From an uncultured Bacteroidales bacterium (GTDB lineage: Bacteria; Bacteroidota; Bacteroidia; Bacteroidales; UBA932): a stretch of 64,000 nucleotides of DNA. The notes under the pieces are model-generated. The model made no database searches. It saw nothing but the letters and a program-made list of their open reading frames with translations, and had not been told where the DNA came from. A program made the translations under genes and the position numbers. Shown piece after piece: positions 18,303 through 27,090 of the stretch (the first letter of the stretch is position 1; each line of letters begins with the position of its first letter). Where the stretch lies: NCBI GenBank assembly GCA_944326325.1, contig CALVDQ010000001.1, positions 372,001 to 436,000 of the forward strand, written 5' to 3'.

Positions 18303-19265
18303 TTATTTTACCGGTTTCCCGTATTTCATCGGGATGCCTTTCGAGGATTCGGCCGGTATGCCGTCGATGGTCTCCTTTTCCATGATTTCCACTCGTGTAC
18401 CATCGCAGTCATAGTAATTTATCTGCCTCTTCCTGTTGATGCCCACGGCTGGGTCCGTCATCCGGCAACCCTCAGGGAACGGTCTGGATTCGAGGATTTC
18501 CTTCGCCTTGAAGACATCGTCGACAGTGAGGCAGATATGGTTCATGCTGCCTTTCTTTGCCTTGTCCGGCTCGGAATCATACAGCATCAGCTCTATGGTC
18601 TGGTCACTTTCCGGGGCTTTCAGGTGTACCCATTTCACTTTTGCAGGGTCAGGACCGCCGCGCCATATCTCTGTGAATCCGAGTATGTCGCGGTAGAAGC
18701 CCAGGGCCTTGTCCAGGTCCGGACACTGGATCCCTACGTGGCTCATGGACGCCGATATCCGGCTCTCAGGCATGGCCTTGCCGTAGTTTTCCACAGTCTG
18801 GCCTCCGTCGGCATACTGCACGATCTCGCAGGTCACGCCGTTAGGATCCTCGACGAAATAGTTGTAGTTCCCTGTCTTCCCCTTAGGGGTGTGGTCAGGG
18901 ACCTTCACTCCTTTGGACTTCAGGTACAGTCTCATGGCCTCTGCATCGTCGGTCTCGATCGCGAAATGGTAGAATCTCGGGGAATCCTCCTCTCTCTCCG
19001 GGAAGATCTCCACATATTGCCGGTCGTTTATCTTGAAGGTAGTGAGATTCACTTTCCCGCTGTCCTTGTACACTGTCATCGGGTTCTCATACCCGAGGAA
19101 GTCCCTGAAGAAGGAACACGTGTTCTCGTAATCGGAAGTGAAGAAAGCTGCGTGCGCCACACCGGTAATGTCCGGCCTTTCATACTCTTTCTGTCCGCAA
19201 CTGCTCATGCAGTACGTAGTCAAGCCTGCTGCCATTGTCAGTAAAAATAGTTTGTGTAATCCCAT
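18303..19265 (-). CDS. Exported lipoprotein with two VOC (glyoxalase-fold) domains
   Basis: 320 residues. The signal peptide ends in a lipobox (CMSSCGQ, Cys about 23), so unlike most glyoxalase-fold enzymes it is exported. Two VOC domains follow, about 35-150 (GVAHAAFFTSDYENTCSFFRD) and about 165-300 (SHVGIQCPDLDKALGFYRD). Both keep the Glu near the domain end that serves as a metal ligand in this superfamily (VTCEIVQY and RVEIME). VOC proteins include glyoxalases, dioxygenases, epimerases and resistance proteins, so the reaction is open. It is 12 bases downstream of the DUF1080 gene in the same operon, which suggests action on the same sugar derivative. Family is sure, function is not. Confidence 0.85.
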   Translation of the reverse strand: MGLHKLFLLTMAAGLTTYCMSSCGQKEYERPDITGVAHAAFFTSDYENTCSFFRDFLGYENPMTVYKDSGKVNLTTFKINDRQYVEIFPEREEDSPRFYHFAIETDDAEAMRLYLKSKGVKVPDHTPKGKTGNYNYFVEDPNGVTCEIVQYADGGQTVENYGKAMPESRISASMSHVGIQCPDLDKALGFYRDILGFTEIWRGGPDPAKVKWVHLKAPESDQTIELMLYDSEPDKAKKGSMNHICLTVDDVFKAKEILESRPFPEGCRMTDPAVGINRKRQINYYDCDGTRVEIMEKETIDGIPAESSKGIPMKYGKPVK

Positions 19266-19277
19266 ATTGTCGCGAAT

Positions 19278-20918
19278 TTATCTGTTGCCTTTGTCCATGA
19301 TCCAGATATTTCTGAACTGGTAGGCTGTCCCGTGTTCCTGCAGGTAGACAGGCCCTTCCTTCAGTTCCGGTTTCCTTCCGACGGCACCTTTCAGCTTTTC
19401 GATCTCCACGTTGTCGTAGACCTTGTGCCCGTTGAGGCTCATGGAGACCCTGGCGCAGGATATCTTCTTCCCGTCGGCATCGAAGCGCGGTGCGGTGAAG
19501 TCGATGTCCATAGTCTGCCAGACCATCGGAGGAAGCGACCAGTTGTACTCCGGTTCCGGATATTCCGGAGCGGCCACGTTCCCGAAGGCACCGCAGCAGG
19601 AGCCTTTCTCCTGGCTGAACCCGTCCTTGATGTTCAGTTCGTACAGGCTGAGCAGATAGACTCCGCCGTTCGTGGCCTTGTCCTCCGGTACGCGGAATTC
19701 GACATGAAGGAAGAAGTCGCTGTAGGTGTCCCGGGTTATTATCGAACCGTTTTTGCCAGGTCTCGGCACCAGTGAGAGCCTGCCTCCCGGTTCGATGACC
19801 GCACTTTCAGACGCCTCTCCGCATCCTTCCGTCCAGACCTTGGGGTCAAGTTTGTACCACTTGTCGAGGGATGTGCCGTCGAAAAGCACTTCAGCGCCTT
19901 CCGGAGCCTCCATTCCGAGGGTAGGGGACATGCGCTCCAGCGGCTTTCCACGGAATACCTCCTTTCCGGCCCGGGATATCGTGAATGTCTTTCCGTCAGT
20001 GCGTCCGGACCAGTGCCCCGGAGCCATGAAAGAAGCCGTCATCCCGTCTTTCCTGAAACATTCCACGGTCACTTCCGGAGTCTCGTTGATAAAGGCCTCC
20101 CCGTACAGGGACGCCCTGTATGCTCCGGTGGTCTTGTCCATCCATATCTTGGCGTATTTCCCGCTGTCCCCGTCAATCCATTCGGAGATGAAGGTATTCC
20201 GTCTGTCGGGAACGTCCGGGTTGGGACCGAAGTCCTTTATGCGGATGTTCCTGTATCTTACCTGGTATGGTTTTTCGGAATCGGTCGCGTGGACCTGGAG
20301 GGCGATGAACCCGTCAGGGCTGGCAAAGTCGATGATCCTTGCCGCAGGCACTCCGTTTATCCAGGTGGATATCCTGTCTCCGAACGCCTCGACCCTTGCC
20401 TTGTTCCACTCTCCCGGTCTGAACGCATCCCGTGCCAGAGGCTCTTCCGAGAGGTCACCTATCCAGCCGCGCAGCTTCTCCTCGTATATTCCGCCCGTCC
20501 AGCTTCTCGGCTGCTTCCCCGGCGCGATTTCCTTTCCGTCCATGGCGATGTTCGCCGGCGAGCCGGAATACATTGTCTTTCTGTCCGGGTCTATTTCGTA
20601 CTGGTAGCCCCTGACCAGTCCGTCGATGAATCCCGACCTGAACTGTACCCCGCAATTCAGCTCAGGATCTGCCTTGAACTCAAACTCCAGGATAAAATTC
20701 CCGAATGTGCGCTCTGTGCACAGGAAACTGTTCGGTGTGCCTTCCGCCGTTGTCCCGACAATCACGCTGTCCGATACCTCGAAACGGGCCTTGCCTCCCA
20801 TCCGGACCCATCCGTCCAGGTCCTTTCCGTTGAAAAGATCTTCCCAGTCCGGCTCCTGACCCTGGATGGGAAGCCATGAGGAAACAAGTAATGCTGTAAA
20901 TAATAGTGTCTTTGTCAT
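19278..20918 (-). CDS. Exported protein with two DUF1080 (3-keto-disaccharide hydrolase-type) domains
   Basis: 546 residues from the ATG at 20918; the frame extends 15 codons upstream, but that start would lie before the predicted promoter and would lack a signal peptide. The chosen start gives a clean signal peptide (about 1-20). Two DUF1080 domains are present: about 22-235 (WEDLFNGKDLDGW) and about 350-546 (EVLFDGTSLDKWY), both concanavalin-like beta-sandwiches. Recent family knowledge links DUF1080 to hydrolysis or elimination of 3-keto-glycosides made by Gfo/Idh oxidoreductases, and such an oxidoreductase lies in the divergent operon. An exported double-domain form would act in the periplasm or at the surface. 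It is first in a two-gene operon with the VOC lipoprotein. Confidence 0.88.
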   Translation of the reverse strand: MTKTLLFTALLVSSWLPIQGQEPDWEDLFNGKDLDGWVRMGGKARFEVSDSVIVGTTAEGTPNSFLCTERTFGNFILEFEFKADPELNCGVQFRSGFIDGLVRGYQYEIDPDRKTMYSGSPANIAMDGKEIAPGKQPRSWTGGIYEEKLRGWIGDLSEEPLARDAFRPGEWNKARVEAFGDRISTWINGVPAARIIDFASPDGFIALQVHATDSEKPYQVRYRNIRIKDFGPNPDVPDRRNTFISEWIDGDSGKYAKIWMDKTTGAYRASLYGEAFINETPEVTVECFRKDGMTASFMAPGHWSGRTDGKTFTISRAGKEVFRGKPLERMSPTLGMEAPEGAEVLFDGTSLDKWYKLDPKVWTEGCGEASESAVIEPGGRLSLVPRPGKNGSIITRDTYSDFFLHVEFRVPEDKATNGGVYLLSLYELNIKDGFSQEKGSCCGAFGNVAAPEYPEPEYNWSLPPMVWQTMDIDFTAPRFDADGKKISCARVSMSLNGHKVYDNVEIEKLKGAVGRKPELKEGPVYLQEHGTAYQFRNIWIMDKGNR

Positions 20919-20937
20919 AAATGTTAAAATGTGTGTG

Positions 20938-20961
20938 GTGTGTGTTTTTAAAAGCACACAC
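20938..20961. promoter_or_regulatory. 24-base palindrome at the DUF1080 promoter, candidate repressor site
   Basis: GTGTGTG (20938-20944) and CACACAC (20955-20961) flank T-TTTTAAAA-G; only one pair of the 24 bases breaks the symmetry. It covers the predicted transcription start and touches the -7 box of the minus-strand promoter. Related GTGTGT/ACACAC symmetry occurs at the promoter of the LacI gene and at that of the 33201 gene, so the LacI protein at 31797-32867 is the best candidate binder. Confidence 0.5.
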
Positions 20962-20991
20962 AAAATTAAGTCAAATTGTTTAATAAAACAA
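20961..20991 (-). promoter_or_regulatory. Predicted Bacteroidetes promoter for the DUF1080-VOC operon
   Basis: Read on the minus strand: TTG at 20991-20989, a 20-base spacer, then TAATTTTG at 20968-20961, matching TTG-N19/20-TAnnTTTG. The predicted start near 20954 gives a leader of about 36 bases. Confidence 0.6.
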
Positions 20992-20998
20992 CATTAAA

Positions 20999-21031
20999 TT
21001 GTTTGGATTTTAATATCTATTGCTATATTTG
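20999..21031 (+). promoter_or_regulatory. Predicted Bacteroidetes promoter for the second susC operon
   Basis: TTG at 20999-21001 (TTTG follows at 21002) and TATATTTG at 21024-21031, a full match to TAnnTTTG. The leader to the ATG at 21085 would be about 47 bases. It is back to back with the minus-strand promoter. An imperfect palindrome TTGTTT-AATA-AAACAA (20976-20991) lies between the two. Confidence 0.65.
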
Positions 21032-21084
21032 CGTTAAAATTGTGTTTGCGTGTACGAAAACAATTGAATTAATAACACGAAAAT

Positions 21085-24063
21085 ATGAAATCTGATTTGA
21101 CTCGAATTAGCAAGATGATTGTGTCGATGGCGGTGTGCCTGTGTGCGTTGCTTGCAGGCGGCCTTCCGGCAATGCATGCGCAGACTCCTTCGGCGGTCAC
21201 TGTGGAAGGTGTCGTGACTGACGGCGATACGGATCTTCCCCTCGTCGGAGTCGTGGTGATAGGCGGCGGTTCTGCCGCAAGCCATACGCTTACTGCGGAC
21301 GACGGCTCATATTCCATACAGTTGCCTCCCGGAGCCCGAACCCTGGTGTTCTCCATCCTCGGATATAAGGACCAGACCGTGGCTGTGGGAGAAGACACGA
21401 GGATAAACGTGAAGATGTATCCGGATGTGGAAGTGCTCGATGAAATCGTGGTGGTCGGCTACGGCTCGCAGAAAAAGAGCGATATCACCGGTGCCGTAGG
21501 GTCGGTGAGCAGGGACAGGATCGAATCGTCCACCGTTACGGACGTGTCCCAGATGCTCCAGGGCTCCGTGCCTGGACTTACGGTCATGACCACTTCCGCC
21601 GGGGCCAACCCTGAAGGACAGAGCGGCCTGATGCTCATCCGTGGAAGGAATTCCATCTCCGCCAGCAACGACCCTCTGATAATTCTCGACGGGGTGCCTT
21701 ACAACGGTTCCGTCTCCGACATCCCTACCACCGACATCGCCTCCATCGAGGTGCTCAAAGACGCCTCGTCAGCTGCAATATACGGTTCGAGAGGTTCCAA
21801 CGGAGTCATCCTCATCACTACCAGGGCCGGAGAGGAAGGCAAGATGAGCATCCGGTACAACGGTTATTTCTCGGTACAGACCGTGGCCAATTTCCCTCAC
21901 ATCATGGACGGACAGGAGTATTATGATTTCAAGGAGTACTGGAGCGATGACGAGGACGACCCCGAAGGTTTCCTTTCCCAGACCGAACTCGATGTCTACA
22001 ACGACGGTTCGTGGAAAGACTGGACCTGGAAGGACCTCATCACGCAGACAGGCTGGAGCACCCAGCACAGCGTTTCCGCCTCCGGAGGGACCAAGGCCCT
22101 GAAGTACAACGCCTCCCTTTCGTTCCTTGATACCAAGGGGATCGTCATCAATGACCAGTACAAGAAACTTACTTTCCGCCTGAATCTGTCGGCCGCCCTC
22201 ACAAAATGGCTGACCTATACCACGAACACGCAGCTTTCCTGGGCGGACAACAGCGGCGCAACTCCGAAGTTCGTGGACGTTTTCAACAAATCCCCGCTCC
22301 TCCGCCCGTTCAACGAGGACGGTTCCATCAATATCGTTCCGGACGCAGGTAACGAGAAAAGGTACAACCCGATAGAGTGCGAACTGTACGATGACCAGAA
22401 CATATCCTACAAGCTCTCTACGAACAATTCCCTGAAAGCCACCTTCTTCAAGGGATTCTCCTACACCCTGAACACCGGAGTACAGTATTTCTATTCCTTC
22501 CACAACGAGTACCAGGGCCTCAATACCGGTGCGATGAAGAGCTATAACGGCTGGGGAAGTATGTATGACAGGCTCCGGCAGTATATTTCCATAGAAAACA
22601 TACTCAATTTCGACCGGGAATTCGGCAAGCACCACCTTTATGTCACCCTGCTCTATTCCTTCGAAAATGCCAGGAACAACGAGAAGACCATAGAAGGACA
22701 GGATTTCCCGAATGACCTCCTCTCCTGGAACGCCATACCGCAGGCCGGGAAAATCACCTACTCCCTGACCGACGAGCAGACTTCTCTCATATCGCAGATG
22801 GCCCGTGTGAACTACTCCTACGATGAGAGGTACCTCTTCACCGCCACTGTCAGGCGAGACGGCTACTCCGGCTTCGGGTCCAACAACAAGTGGGGAGTGT
22901 TCCCGTCCGTGGCTCTGGGGTGGAACATCGGCAACGAAGGTTTCTTCCGTCAGTACAATGACATCATGAACGTCTTCAAACTCCGTCTTTCCTACGGAAT
23001 GAACGGCAACCAGGCCATCTCGGCTTTCCAGACCATTTCCCGGATGACTTCGCAGGACTATGTCAGCGGCAGCGGCCTCGCCGTAGGCTACATCCCGGGC
23101 ACTCTCGGCACCCCGAGCCTTTCATGGGAGACTACGCAGTCCGCCAATGTCGGCATAGACTTCGGTTTCCTCGACTCCCGGATCACCGGAGAGATCAATG
23201 CATACTACAACCGTACGCATGACCTCCTCCTTGAAAGGAGCATCTCGTCGGTCAACGGCATAGAGTCCATATACCAGAATATCGGGAAGACCGACAACCG
23301 CGGTATCGAGTTCTCCCTGGTTTCCACCAATATCCAGACACGGAAGTTCTCCTGGAAGACGGCTTTCAACATCGCATACTACAAGACCCGCATCCTCGAC
23401 CTGTACGGCAACAAGGAGTCCGATATCGACAACAAGTGGTTCATCGGCTACCCGATAAAGGCCAACTACGACTACTATATCATAGGCGTATGGCAGGAGG
23501 ATGAGGCTGCCCTCGCCGCCAAGTACGGGGCTCAGCCGGGGTACGCCAAGTACGACGATCTCAACGGTAACGGTACTTATGACGCCGGGGACAGGCAGGT
23601 GATAGGCTCTCCGGAGCCGGACATGACCTGGAGCCTCAACAACACTTTCTCCTACGGTCCGTTCGAACTCAGCATCTATATGTACGGGGCTACGGGAATG
23701 GTCAAGTCTAATCCGTTCTATGCCAAGAATATGTACATATCCCGCGAATACTGGTCCCCGGACAATCCGATCAACACGTACTGGTCTACGGACAAGAATG
23801 CCAACCAGTACATTTCCGCCAAGAGTGTCACTCCGGACTATTACCAGAACGCCAATTTCTGGAGGATAAAGGACATAATGCTTTCATATTCCCTTCCAAA
23901 GAAGGCTATCGGCAAGATCGGCCTGTCGAATGCCAAGGTCTATGTCACCGGGAAGAACCTCTTCACTTTCACGAAATATACGGGAATGGATCCGGAGCTC
24001 GACGAACAGAGGGCGAAGCCTCTCCAGAGGGAATTTATCATAGGCGTGAATCTTACATTCTGA
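21085..24063 (+). CDS. SusC-like TonB-dependent outer membrane transporter
   Basis: 992 residues without an STN domain, so FecR/sigma signalling is not expected; control by the nearby LacI regulator fits better. Signal peptide about 1-30, carboxypeptidase-regulatory-like domain about 38-115, TonB plug beginning at EIVVVGYGSQKKS, then the barrel ending in LTF. It starts the plus-strand operon from its own promoter, with SusD 19 bases after the stop. It should import the glycoside handled by the Gfo/Idh, DUF1080 and isomerase proteins of this region. The exact ligand cannot be told from the sequence. Confidence 0.96.
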   Translation: MKSDLTRISKMIVSMAVCLCALLAGGLPAMHAQTPSAVTVEGVVTDGDTDLPLVGVVVIGGGSAASHTLTADDGSYSIQLPPGARTLVFSILGYKDQTVAVGEDTRINVKMYPDVEVLDEIVVVGYGSQKKSDITGAVGSVSRDRIESSTVTDVSQMLQGSVPGLTVMTTSAGANPEGQSGLMLIRGRNSISASNDPLIILDGVPYNGSVSDIPTTDIASIEVLKDASSAAIYGSRGSNGVILITTRAGEEGKMSIRYNGYFSVQTVANFPHIMDGQEYYDFKEYWSDDEDDPEGFLSQTELDVYNDGSWKDWTWKDLITQTGWSTQHSVSASGGTKALKYNASLSFLDTKGIVINDQYKKLTFRLNLSAALTKWLTYTTNTQLSWADNSGATPKFVDVFNKSPLLRPFNEDGSINIVPDAGNEKRYNPIECELYDDQNISYKLSTNNSLKATFFKGFSYTLNTGVQYFYSFHNEYQGLNTGAMKSYNGWGSMYDRLRQYISIENILNFDREFGKHHLYVTLLYSFENARNNEKTIEGQDFPNDLLSWNAIPQAGKITYSLTDEQTSLISQMARVNYSYDERYLFTATVRRDGYSGFGSNNKWGVFPSVALGWNIGNEGFFRQYNDIMNVFKLRLSYGMNGNQAISAFQTISRMTSQDYVSGSGLAVGYIPGTLGTPSLSWETTQSANVGIDFGFLDSRITGEINAYYNRTHDLLLERSISSVNGIESIYQNIGKTDNRGIEFSLVSTNIQTRKFSWKTAFNIAYYKTRILDLYGNKESDIDNKWFIGYPIKANYDYYIIGVWQEDEAALAAKYGAQPGYAKYDDLNGNGTYDAGDRQVIGSPEPDMTWSLNNTFSYGPFELSIYMYGATGMVKSNPFYAKNMYISREYWSPDNPINTYWSTDKNANQYISAKSVTPDYYQNANFWRIKDIMLSYSLPKKAIGKIGLSNAKVYVTGKNLFTFTKYTGMDPELDEQRAKPLQREFIIGVNLTF

Positions 24064-24082
24064 TTAAACAAAAAGGTTGAAT

Positions 24083-25858
24083 ATGAAAAGGATATTATAT
24101 ACCATATCGGTAATTGCTGCCGCTCTCCTTCTGCCGGGCTGCAGTTCCAAATGGCTGGACGAGGATCCCAAGGCCGACATGACGGCCGACAAGCTGTATA
24201 CGTCCGAGTCCGGGTTCGAGCAAGGGCTCAACGGCCTGTATTCCCTTGTGCGCGGGGAGCGGGAGGGATACGGATACACTGATGCCTTCGGTGCCACCGG
24301 TCTGCGTGCGCTGATGTATATCGGCGGTACGGACAACTACAACTGCGGGGCTGGTGCCTCCGGAGAGTTTTCAGCCATCTACAAGAACTGGGCGACCGCC
24401 AATGTCGCCACGGACAAGAGCCTGAAGAGCGTCTTTTCCTGGCTGTACAATGTCGTGCTTGCTGCGAACACCGTTATCGAAAGGGCGGAAAATCCGGATG
24501 TGGAATGGGACGGAGGCAAGGAGAGGATAGTGGCGGAGGCCCGTCTGCTGAGAGCCTGGGCGTACCGCCATCTCACTTACCTGTGGGGCGATGTGCCTCT
24601 GGTGACGGTCGAAGTGACAGGGGACACCTTCAGGACAGACTATGTGCGCGAAGATGTGGAGGTGGTCAGGGCGCAGATTATCGATGATCTCAGGTATGCG
24701 GTAAAGTATGTGCCGTGGCAGCCGTCCGCTGCAGGCCGTGCCTCCAAGGGTGTAGCCCTTACCTGGCTGTCTGAAATGTATCTTGCGGAAGCCGGTACGG
24801 GAGTGGACGGGCTGGATGAGGAGAAGCTCGAGCTCGCCCGCCACTACGCCGATACCTGCATCCGGTTCGGGCCTTACTCCCTTGTCAGGAACCGTCTCGG
24901 CAGCGGTGAAGGATGTGCCTTCATGGATATGTTCAAGTCCGAGTATGCCAACATCGAATCCGGCAATACGGAAGCCATGTGGGTAATGCAGTGGGACAGG
25001 GCGTCCGTAGGCGGCGGAAACAACCTTATGCGTTTTTCCCTGCGGCCTAAATTCGATACGGGGGACAAGGTTGCGGACGGGGTCTCAATATCCTATATGG
25101 ACGAGAGCCGCGGCGGCCGCGGTTTCGCACGCACCGCACTGACCAAATGGGCTCTCGAGCTGTACGACAAGTCCAGCGACTATGCCGCCGGCGTCATCGA
25201 TGACAGGGGCAGCGAGTATGCCATAGCCAAATACTACGTAATCAGCGAATATGACGAGATTTCCGATGACGCCATAAACGCCAAGACCGGTGTAAAGTAC
25301 GCGGCAGGCGATACCGTATTCATAGGATGCTCTAAGACCTCGGAGGCGGGAATCAGGGCAAACGGCTGCATGACGGGCTTTTCCGGGCTTAAATCGGGCA
25401 CAAGGGAAGGCGACAACAGCAACTGGCCCTACACCCTCAAGTACAGCTACTGTGATCCCGGATATCCGAAGAACAACGAGTCGCACAACGACCAGGTGTT
25501 CATGAGGCTTGCCGAGACTTACCTCCTCAGGGCGGAAGCCTGCTTCAAGCTCGGCAGGACGGACGAGGCGGCTTCGGACATAAACGAGCTCCGTACCAGG
25601 GCGCATGCCCTTACCGTAACCCCGTCGGATGTCACCATGGACCTGATTCTCGAGGAACGCTCCCGCGAACTTCTCGGGGAAGAACAGAGGAGGTACACCC
25701 TGCGCAGGACCATGGATGCCGCGGACTTTGTGGAGTGGATCACGTCCAGGAACGGCAAGGATTCCGGTATGGCCGAAAGGGATTATCTTTTCCCTATACC
25801 TCAGGATGTCCTTGACGCCAACGTTTCTCTGCCGATGGAGCAGAATCCTGGCTTCTGA
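24083..25858 (+). CDS. SusD/RagB-like surface lipoprotein
   Basis: 591 residues from the ATG at 24083, which is preceded by AAAAGG at a good ribosome-binding distance; an in-frame TTG at 24077 is rejected. The lipobox is LLPGCSSK (Cys about 18). SusD hallmarks are ESGFEQGLNGLY near the N-terminus, RLAETYLLRAEACFKLG late in the chain, a LEERSRELLGEEQRRYTLRR motif and the ending MEQNPGF. It pairs with the SusC just upstream as the extracellular lid and binds the incoming sugar. The next gene follows after a 38-base gap. Confidence 0.95.
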   Translation: MKRILYTISVIAAALLLPGCSSKWLDEDPKADMTADKLYTSESGFEQGLNGLYSLVRGEREGYGYTDAFGATGLRALMYIGGTDNYNCGAGASGEFSAIYKNWATANVATDKSLKSVFSWLYNVVLAANTVIERAENPDVEWDGGKERIVAEARLLRAWAYRHLTYLWGDVPLVTVEVTGDTFRTDYVREDVEVVRAQIIDDLRYAVKYVPWQPSAAGRASKGVALTWLSEMYLAEAGTGVDGLDEEKLELARHYADTCIRFGPYSLVRNRLGSGEGCAFMDMFKSEYANIESGNTEAMWVMQWDRASVGGGNNLMRFSLRPKFDTGDKVADGVSISYMDESRGGRGFARTALTKWALELYDKSSDYAAGVIDDRGSEYAIAKYYVISEYDEISDDAINAKTGVKYAAGDTVFIGCSKTSEAGIRANGCMTGFSGLKSGTREGDNSNWPYTLKYSYCDPGYPKNNESHNDQVFMRLAETYLLRAEACFKLGRTDEAASDINELRTRAHALTVTPSDVTMDLILEERSRELLGEEQRRYTLRRTMDAADFVEWITSRNGKDSGMAERDYLFPIPQDVLDANVSLPMEQNPGF

Positions 25859-25896
25859 AAACAATTCTGTTGAACACGAAAATATTTATTCAGATA

Positions 25897-27078
25897 ATGG
25901 AAAAAAAAGTATTAAGGGCAGGATTCATAGGATCGGGATTCGCTGCCAGATTTCATTACAACGCCCTGCAGCATGTCTTCAGTACAGGTGTGGAAGTAGC
26001 GGGCGTATATTCGGTGGCGGCCGACGAGGCTGCCATGTTCGCCGCTGAGCGCGGCATCAAGGTCTACGACAGCATGGAGGCTCTCATCGAGGCATCCGAC
26101 ATCCTCCATGTCTGCACCCCTCCCGTTACCCACGAGCCCATTGTGACGGCCGTGCTCGGAAAAGACAGGGACGTCATTGTGGAAAAGCCGTTCACGGGGT
26201 ATTTCGGGGACGGGAGCGAGACTTTCAACGGTGAGACATTCTCCCGTTCGGAAGGATTGAAAATTGCCCTGGAGAGCTGTCAGAGGATGCTCGACGCCGA
26301 GAAGCGCAGCAAGGGCCGCATCATGTATGCCGAGAACTGGATATATGCCCCTGCCGTACAGAAAGAGCGCGAGATAATCGAGAAGACCAAGGCCCAGGTG
26401 CTCTGGATAAACGGCGAGCAGTCCCATTCCGGTTCCCATTCCCTTGCCTACGGCCAGTGGAGGCTTTCGGGCGGAGGGTCGCTCATAGGAAAAGGCTGTC
26501 ATCCGCTTTCCGCTGCCATTTATTTCAAGCACGTGGAAGGCAGGGCCCGCAACGGGGCCGTTATCCGTCCGGTGTCGGTGTCCGCAAGGACGCACGCCAT
26601 GACGAGGATGCCGTCGTTCCAGGATGCCGGATTCCTCAAGACGCACTACAAGGATGTGGAGGATTTCGCCATCGTCCATGTGGTGTTCGAGGACGGTACC
26701 GTCGCTGACCTCATCGCCAACGAACTCAGTCTCGGCGGCACCAACAACTGGATCAGGGTCAACGCCAACAACCACAGGACTCTCTGCAACATGAGCCACA
26801 ACGACTCCATGGAAACCTTCACCCCGCAGGATGAAATCTACAGGGATGTCTATGTGGTGGAGAAGACGGAGACCAAGGCCGGGTGGTCAGAAATATCCCC
26901 GGATGAAGGGTGGTTCCTCGGCTACCAGCATGAACTGGACGCCTTCTACAGGGCAGCCGCTACCGGATGCCACATCGAAAGCGACAGCCGGCTTGCCTCC
27001 GATACGATAGCGACCATCTATTCCGCCTATCTTTCAGCGGAGCAGGGCGGCAGGGAGACTGAAGTGAAAAACCTGTAA
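25897..27078 (+). CDS. Gfo/Idh/MocA family NAD(P)-dependent oxidoreductase
   Basis: 393 residues from the ATG at 25897, giving MEKKVLRAGFIG; an earlier in-frame TTG adds nothing of family character. A Rossmann fold opens the protein (GFIGSGFAARFHYNAL), the family motif VEKPFTG carries the catalytic Lys at about residue 100, and GKGCHP supplies the usual downstream His. There is no signal peptide, so it acts in the cytoplasm. Family members oxidise sugar or polyol hydroxyls to ketones. Beside DUF1080 proteins they generate 3-keto-glycosides before non-hydrolytic glycosidic cleavage. Here the DUF1080 partner is exported while this enzyme is not, so their order in the pathway is unclear. It lies 12 bases before the Nramp-fold transporter gene. 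Confidence 0.9.
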   Translation: MEKKVLRAGFIGSGFAARFHYNALQHVFSTGVEVAGVYSVAADEAAMFAAERGIKVYDSMEALIEASDILHVCTPPVTHEPIVTAVLGKDRDVIVEKPFTGYFGDGSETFNGETFSRSEGLKIALESCQRMLDAEKRSKGRIMYAENWIYAPAVQKEREIIEKTKAQVLWINGEQSHSGSHSLAYGQWRLSGGGSLIGKGCHPLSAAIYFKHVEGRARNGAVIRPVSVSARTHAMTRMPSFQDAGFLKTHYKDVEDFAIVHVVFEDGTVADLIANELSLGGTNNWIRVNANNHRTLCNMSHNDSMETFTPQDEIYRDVYVVEKTETKAGWSEISPDEGWFLGYQHELDAFYRAAATGCHIESDSRLASDTIATIYSAYLSAEQGGRETEVKNL

Positions 27079-27090
27079 GAGACAGCCTGT